Positions 60,421 to 64,000 of a stretch of 64,000 nucleotides of DNA are shown here, one piece after another. The notes beneath the pieces are model-generated. The model did not search any database and was not told the origin of the DNA. It saw nothing but the letters and a program-made list of their open reading frames with translations. Source of the stretch: Coenobita brevimanus (lineage: Eukaryota; Arthropoda; Malacostraca; Decapoda; Coenobitidae); assembly GCA_032717465.1 (NCBI GenBank), contig CM064681.1, forward strand, positions 10,699,332 through 10,763,331, in the 5' to 3' direction. The position numbers were made by a program, and so were the translations under genes. Position 1 is the first letter of the stretch. Every line of letters begins with the position of its first letter.

Positions 60421-60724
60421 TTTTTTTTTTTTTTTTTTAAATGCTACGAAGAAGGAACCAAAGGCCACGAGCCCTCAATAACTGTTCCTTCCAAGAGAAA
60501 AACAAAATACAAGAGAGAGCCAAATTCAAGATCCGATCATTTCGAGATGCCTGGACACACTGCGTTTGAAAGATTGGAGATCATAGCTAGCAGGGAATAC
60601 AGACAGAGGGAGACAGTTCCAGAGTTGACCTGTTGCATAAATGAAGGACTGGGAGTAACGGTCAACTCTTGCATTAAAGAGTTGGACAGAAAAGGGATGA
60701 GAGTTTGCTGCTAGACGGTTGCTC
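60421..60724 (-). mobile_element. 3' end copy of the 45-kb Jockey-like retrotransposon
   Basis: On the minus strand this copy begins inside the C-terminal coding region near 60724 and reads NRLAANSHPFSVQLFNARVD and YATGQLWNCLPLSVF, ending in a stop near 60526. The 3' UTR follows, and a poly(A) tail that appears as about 18 T at 60421-60438 on the plus strand. The coding part and UTR are nearly identical to 46840-47133, so this is a recent member of the same family. Homology stops abruptly at about 60724 (CTAGACGGTTGCT, then unrelated), the 5' truncation point. No target-site duplication was recognisable by eye. Confidence 0.9.
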
Positions 60725-60799
60725 GGTGTGTGCAAGGACTCGCCATACAACCTTCATGACAGGGTTCACTGTGGGTTGAAATGAGACCAGAGATAATTT

Positions 60800-61310
60800 A
60801 AGTCGATCCCATATATCCTTGACCTTTGACCCTTTGACCCTGCTGACCTAATCAGTTCATCGTACCTTCACACTGTATCAGTGACAAAAGTTTGGTCAAA
60901 ATCCGCCTAGGGGTTCAGGAGATATTGCATCCACACCCATATGACCTTCATCTTCTACCCCTTGATCTTCCTGACCTAAACACTTCACTGTCCCTTCATA
61001 CTGTATCACTGACAAAAGTTTGGTCAAGTTCGTCAAGGGGTTCAGTATATATCGCACCCACAAGGATAGAGTAAGTGGACCCCATATGGCCTTGACCTTT
61101 GACCCTTAAACGAACTGACCTAACCAATTCATCATCTCCTCATGCTACATCACTGACAAAAGTCTGGTGGAAATCCGTCGATGGGTGAAGGAGATATAAC
61201 GCCCACAATACTGCCACGGACGAACGGACGCACTCACGCATGGACAGACCAATCACTTGATGCCTCCTCCACCATAAGTGGGCGAGGGAATAAAGAAAGA
61301 AAGAAAGAAT
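60800..61310 (+). repeat. GACCTTTGACC tandem/dispersed element with AAAG tail
   Basis: Three units start with CCCATATNNCC at 60808, 60936 and 61081 (spacings 128 and 145). Each contains a TTGACCTTTGACC or related block, CTGACCTAA, an AGTTCATC/CTTCA block, ATCACTGACAAAAGTTTGGT and GGGGTTCAGGAGATAT. It ends with GGACGAACGGACGCACTCAC, TTGATGCCTCCTCC and an AAAG run at 61294-61308. I recall very similar units in fish and marine invertebrate genomes, which I could not verify here. No coding capacity. Confidence 0.7.
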
Positions 61311-61610
61311 GATATACAGATTGATAGTCAGATAGATAGACTGTCAGAAAGACAGACACATAGATAGGCAGAACAGTAGATAGCTGTGAGTGGTACCACT
61401 TTTCATACATTCGTTTTCGAGGGATGGAAATGGAAATATATAATCCTAGTCATATTCTGCGGGCGAAGACAGAAGACACCCTCATAGAAGCCGACATGCC
61501 TAGTCATTACACCTGACAGAAGGACTTGGTATATGCCTAATAATATTACCTCAAATATCACGCTACCTGTAACGACATTGCAGTAATGTTTGTTTTCTTG
61601 CGTATCATTA
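61311..61610. other. GATA-rich then unique sequence
   Basis: Loose GATAGATAGA/CAGATAG words at 61320-61382, then ordinary sequence. No gene. Confidence 0.5.
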
Positions 61611-61880
61611 CTTCAGGAACGCTGTTCTTATTGCCGGTGAAATATTACCACCGCTGTGATTGTAGCCAGTATTAACCTCTCCCACTCCCACAATGTCTGG
61701 TGATGAGAACGGTGTCACCCGCATCACAGCGCTAATACCCACCGCCCAGATTACGGTCATTGTCTGCGATGTCGTGCGGGCTATTGGGTGGATGATGTAT
61801 ACCCGCCGCAGCACTCCTGGCAGTAATCACCCACTCCACAGGCTTCAGCCCCACTCACTCTCTGTGTAACCAGCGGGAGA
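61611..61880. other. High-complexity GC-richer island
   Basis: Non-repetitive stretch (for example AATACCCACCGCCCAGATTA) unlike the simple repeats around it. Candidate conserved non-coding DNA; no gene recognised. Confidence 0.3.
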
Positions 61881-62102
61881 GTGATTCTGTTGGTAGAGCT
61901 TTTAACCGCAACAGGAGTGAGGAGAGGGAGGGGGGGCGCTTAATCCCTTTTAGAACCGTGGATTCTTTTTAATTTTATATTGAATATCTCCAACTAATTT
62001 TTCCTCTTTTCTTTCTTTCTCTCTTTTTTTTTTTTTTTTTGGCTTACTTATTTTTTCTCTTCTTTCCTTCTTTCTTTCTTTTTCCTTTTCCGTTTTTTCT
62101 AT
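61881..62102. repeat. T- and pyrimidine-rich stretch
   Basis: Contains a T run at about 62024-62040, with TTCTTTC words around it. Confidence 0.75.
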
Positions 62103-62333
62103 TTGTTTTACTCTTTTATCCAAACCATGGGGAGAAGGGCATTTGAGTGTGTGCTGCAGTATGTCCTCTCATGTGCAATCCCATATTTGCCCACTGGCGA
62201 AGTTCTTTCAATGGTATATGCAGACTCTCTTACTTTTAAACACAGACACTCCAGCTTCAGACTTCCACAAATAATTTCAAACGTTTCACTCCAAAAAGCC
62301 CTATCACACATTAACTCATGCATGAGGTACTAG
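62103..62333 (+). pseudogene. Possible reverse-transcriptase palm fragment
   Basis: A 76-codon frame reads VLQYVLSCAIPYLPTGEVLS and then MVYADSLTF (residues 37-45). The hydrophobic-YAD-x-L/I-TF pattern, preceded by a short amphipathic block, matches RT motif C. Position 42 is Ser where active enzymes have Asp. The frame ends at 62333 and a weakly similar stretch may continue in another frame. It is too short for clade assignment. If real, it is a fourth RT family in the window; otherwise it is chance. Confidence 0.45.
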
Positions 62334-62600
62334 TCGGGGTTTGCTGTTTCTCCAGTGGCAGACTTAAGGTGTTCCTCAGTCTTACGGGTTGCCATCAGGG
62401 ACCAGTAAAACACAGCTTCACCGTGTGGAGTCCACCCTTATGATATACGGATACACTCTTATCATAAACATTTATACTGATAGACAGGTGATTCTATTCG
62501 ATTTATGAAGGCCTTTCTTTTTCAATTGGTCATTGTCTACGTTCAGTAACGTATTTCTCTAGGATGTTAGCATATTTTCTTTATTTTGCCAGCTGCAGAC
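62334..62600. other. Unique spacer, no gene recognised
   Basis: Nothing identified. Confidence 0.45.
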
Positions 62601-62629
62601 AATTCTGGTGAAAGGGAAGTAGTGACAAT

Positions 62630-62985
62630 AAAGGAATGGTGGTGGGGAGGTAAAGAGGCACTGGGGCATTGGGGTAGGGGGACTGACGAGGATCGAGGAG
62701 TACTAAAGCGAGGATATCATGTAAGGGGTGGAGGGATATAAAGGAGGGCACTGGTGGTGAGGAAATGGAGGGGAGGGGCTGAGAGTAAGGATTTTGCGAT
62801 GCGTGGAGGGACAATGTGGTGGGAGGAAAAGGAGGGGTATGGGGGATGGTGGAAGGGCGACAGTGGAGAGGGGAAGAGAGGGCACAAATGGGGCAGAAGA
62901 GGACCATCAGGGCAGAGCATAGGAATAGGTATCTCGGGCTGGTTGGAGGGAGAGGCATAAGCAGGGCAAGGGAGGAGGAGAAAGG
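62630..62985 (+). repeat. Purine-rich GGGG/GGTGG block
   Basis: GGGGAGGTAAAGAGGC and GGAGGGGTATGGGGGATGG words. Minus-strand Pro/Leu/Ser/His frames are compositional. Confidence 0.8.
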
Positions 62986-63044
62986 GATTTTAACTCATTG
63001 AATCAGGTGACCTAATTTTGATAGTGAGTTATATTTTTGCTGTC

Positions 63045-63175
63045 AGTAGACGATTTCATTCAGGTTACGAGAGACTTTTCAAACTGTATAGGTTACATAT
63101 AGCCTTAATTAGCGCCTGAAAAACTTGTCCTCTCTAAGTTGAGTGAAACTATTTGCATGAAGGAGAAAAGAAAAA
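63045..63175 (+). repeat. Longest copy of the AGACGATTTTATTCAG family
   Basis: TAGACGATTTCATTCAGGTT, ACGAGAGACTTTTCAAACTG, GGTTACATATAGCCTTAATT and TGTCCTCTCTAAGTTGAGTG carry the core and the body blocks in one stretch, tying the core copies to the body-only copies. Confidence 0.65.
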
Positions 63176-63379
63176 GAATGAAAAAAGTTATCGGATGAAT
63201 AGACCAAAGGGAACTACGAATTAATGGGAAGTAGGCATTATGGGGAACTAGAAATTATGGGGAACGAGCAATTGGATGGATGGTTTGAGGGTAATTTAGC
63301 ATAAGGGCAAGGAAGCGGTGATGCAAAAATGAACAGTGGTATTCCGAAGAATGAGTGCCGCAAGCCAGGACTATCCACC
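63176..63379. other. Purine-biased unique spacer
   Basis: Contains TTATGGGGAACTAGAAATTA, where ATTATGGGGAA is repeated at 63237 and 63252. No gene. Confidence 0.4.
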
Positions 63380-63560
63380 CCGCCAATAACAGTATTTTAC
63401 GACGGGCGTTTTGAGACAGGACGAGAGCGTTTTTATTTCCATCAGAGGGGGAGGGCGAGGCTGTAATCGCTGACGAGCCGTGACGAGCTAACGAGACCGT
63501 AAACAGACCCGCGGGGGATCAAAACGCCGAATCAATTTAGCGCATCTCTGAAACAAACGA
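63380..63560. other. High-complexity GC-richer island
   Basis: CTGACGAGCCGTGACGAGCT and ACCCGCGGGGGATCAAAACG lie in non-repetitive sequence with several CpG. Candidate conserved non-coding DNA only. Confidence 0.3.
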
Positions 63561-64000
63561 CTTCAAATCATGCCGAAATTTATTGCAGGGGTTAATTATG
63601 TACCAGGAGAAATAATGATGACTAGGGAATATTATGAGCATGTCTGCGCTACAACTACGTCCGTCGCCATTCCACCCCATGCATAAGTGTGTGCGCTTCA
63701 GCGTTAAAATAGGTACGGCAAATCGAGTGAAGCATGTTCCGGTACTGAACAAAACTGTGGAAAGAGCTCTTGTTTCTGGAAAATTTTAACTCTGCACAAA
63801 ATGAATAATCCATAAGGCTCATATTTCAGGCTTAGTTTCGGCCTGTATTATATTTTTTTAATAATTTCTTTGTACAAATTATGATATACAATTTCTAAAG
63901 AGAAGGCCAGACAGGCTCGTACGGAGCAAAAGCCAGACTTTAAATGCTATTGTTTGAAGACACGGTTGTTCATGGCAGGGTTGATTGTACTGCAGTGTAC
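63561..64000. other. Unique interval, no gene recognised
   Basis: Ordinary sequence to the end of the window. Nothing identified. Confidence 0.45.

Noticed and set aside
61320..61382. Telomere-like or GATA satellite
   Set aside because: Only loose GATA words; no TTAGG arrays anywhere that would indicate arthropod telomere repeats.

Overview
This window looks like intergenic, repeat-dominated DNA from an animal nuclear genome. A decapod crustacean is my best guess. That guess rests on the very high microsatellite density, with pure CA/GT tracts of up to about 600 bp, on tRNA-headed SINE-like sequences, and on several decayed non-LTR retrotransposons whose translated ends resemble families I know from crab, crayfish and shrimp genomes. 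No database search was possible, so the organism call is an inference.

I found no host protein-coding gene, rRNA or tRNA gene, operon, CRISPR array or prokaryotic feature that I can defend. Almost every long open frame is a translated simple repeat: CA/GT tracts read as (His-Thr)n or (Cys-Val)n, and polypyrimidine tracts read as Ser/Leu/Phe/Pro runs. The only frames with real protein signal are reverse-transcriptase remnants, all broken.

Layout. 0-9 kb: polypyrimidine and polypurine blocks, GGT/GGGA minisatellite, one retroelement tail (7.6 kb). 9-16 kb: AT and CA tracts, a CR1/L2-like RT remnant (9.7-10.1 kb), GGAT minisatellite, a 437-bp CA tract. 16-22.5 kb: a 1.6-kb polypyrimidine block, ACT trinucleotide array, GT tracts, purine-rich tandem repeats. 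22.6-28.2 kb: a SINE, CA/GT tracts, a decayed ~53-bp satellite interrupted by a 172-bp duplication, and a 21-bp minisatellite. 28-36 kb: GT-headed AGGTCA element, simple repeats, retroelement scraps. 36-44 kb: a 597-bp CA tract, a second SINE, a 148-bp-period tandem array, the second AGGTCA element. 44.7-47.6 kb: the main feature, a 2.2-kb 5'-truncated Jockey-like retrotransposon with a poly(A) tail, sitting inside a ~55-bp minisatellite that resumes on its other side. 47.7-56 kb: purine-rich blocks, an RTE-like remnant (50.1-50.7 kb), GTGTGGTG and GGT repeats, a 69-bp tandem. 56.8-57.9 kb: an RT remnant on the minus strand. 58-64 kb: GT tract, a young-looking second copy of the 45-kb retrotransposon (3' end only), a GACCTTTGACC repeat element, another RT scrap.

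The genes do not act together in any pathway. The biology here is genome dynamics: nested retrotransposition, dispersed short elements with microsatellite heads or tails, and decaying tandem arrays. A short interspersed family carrying AGACGATTTTATTCAG recurs across the window, and two other repeat families carry nuclear-receptor-type AGGTCA direct repeats.
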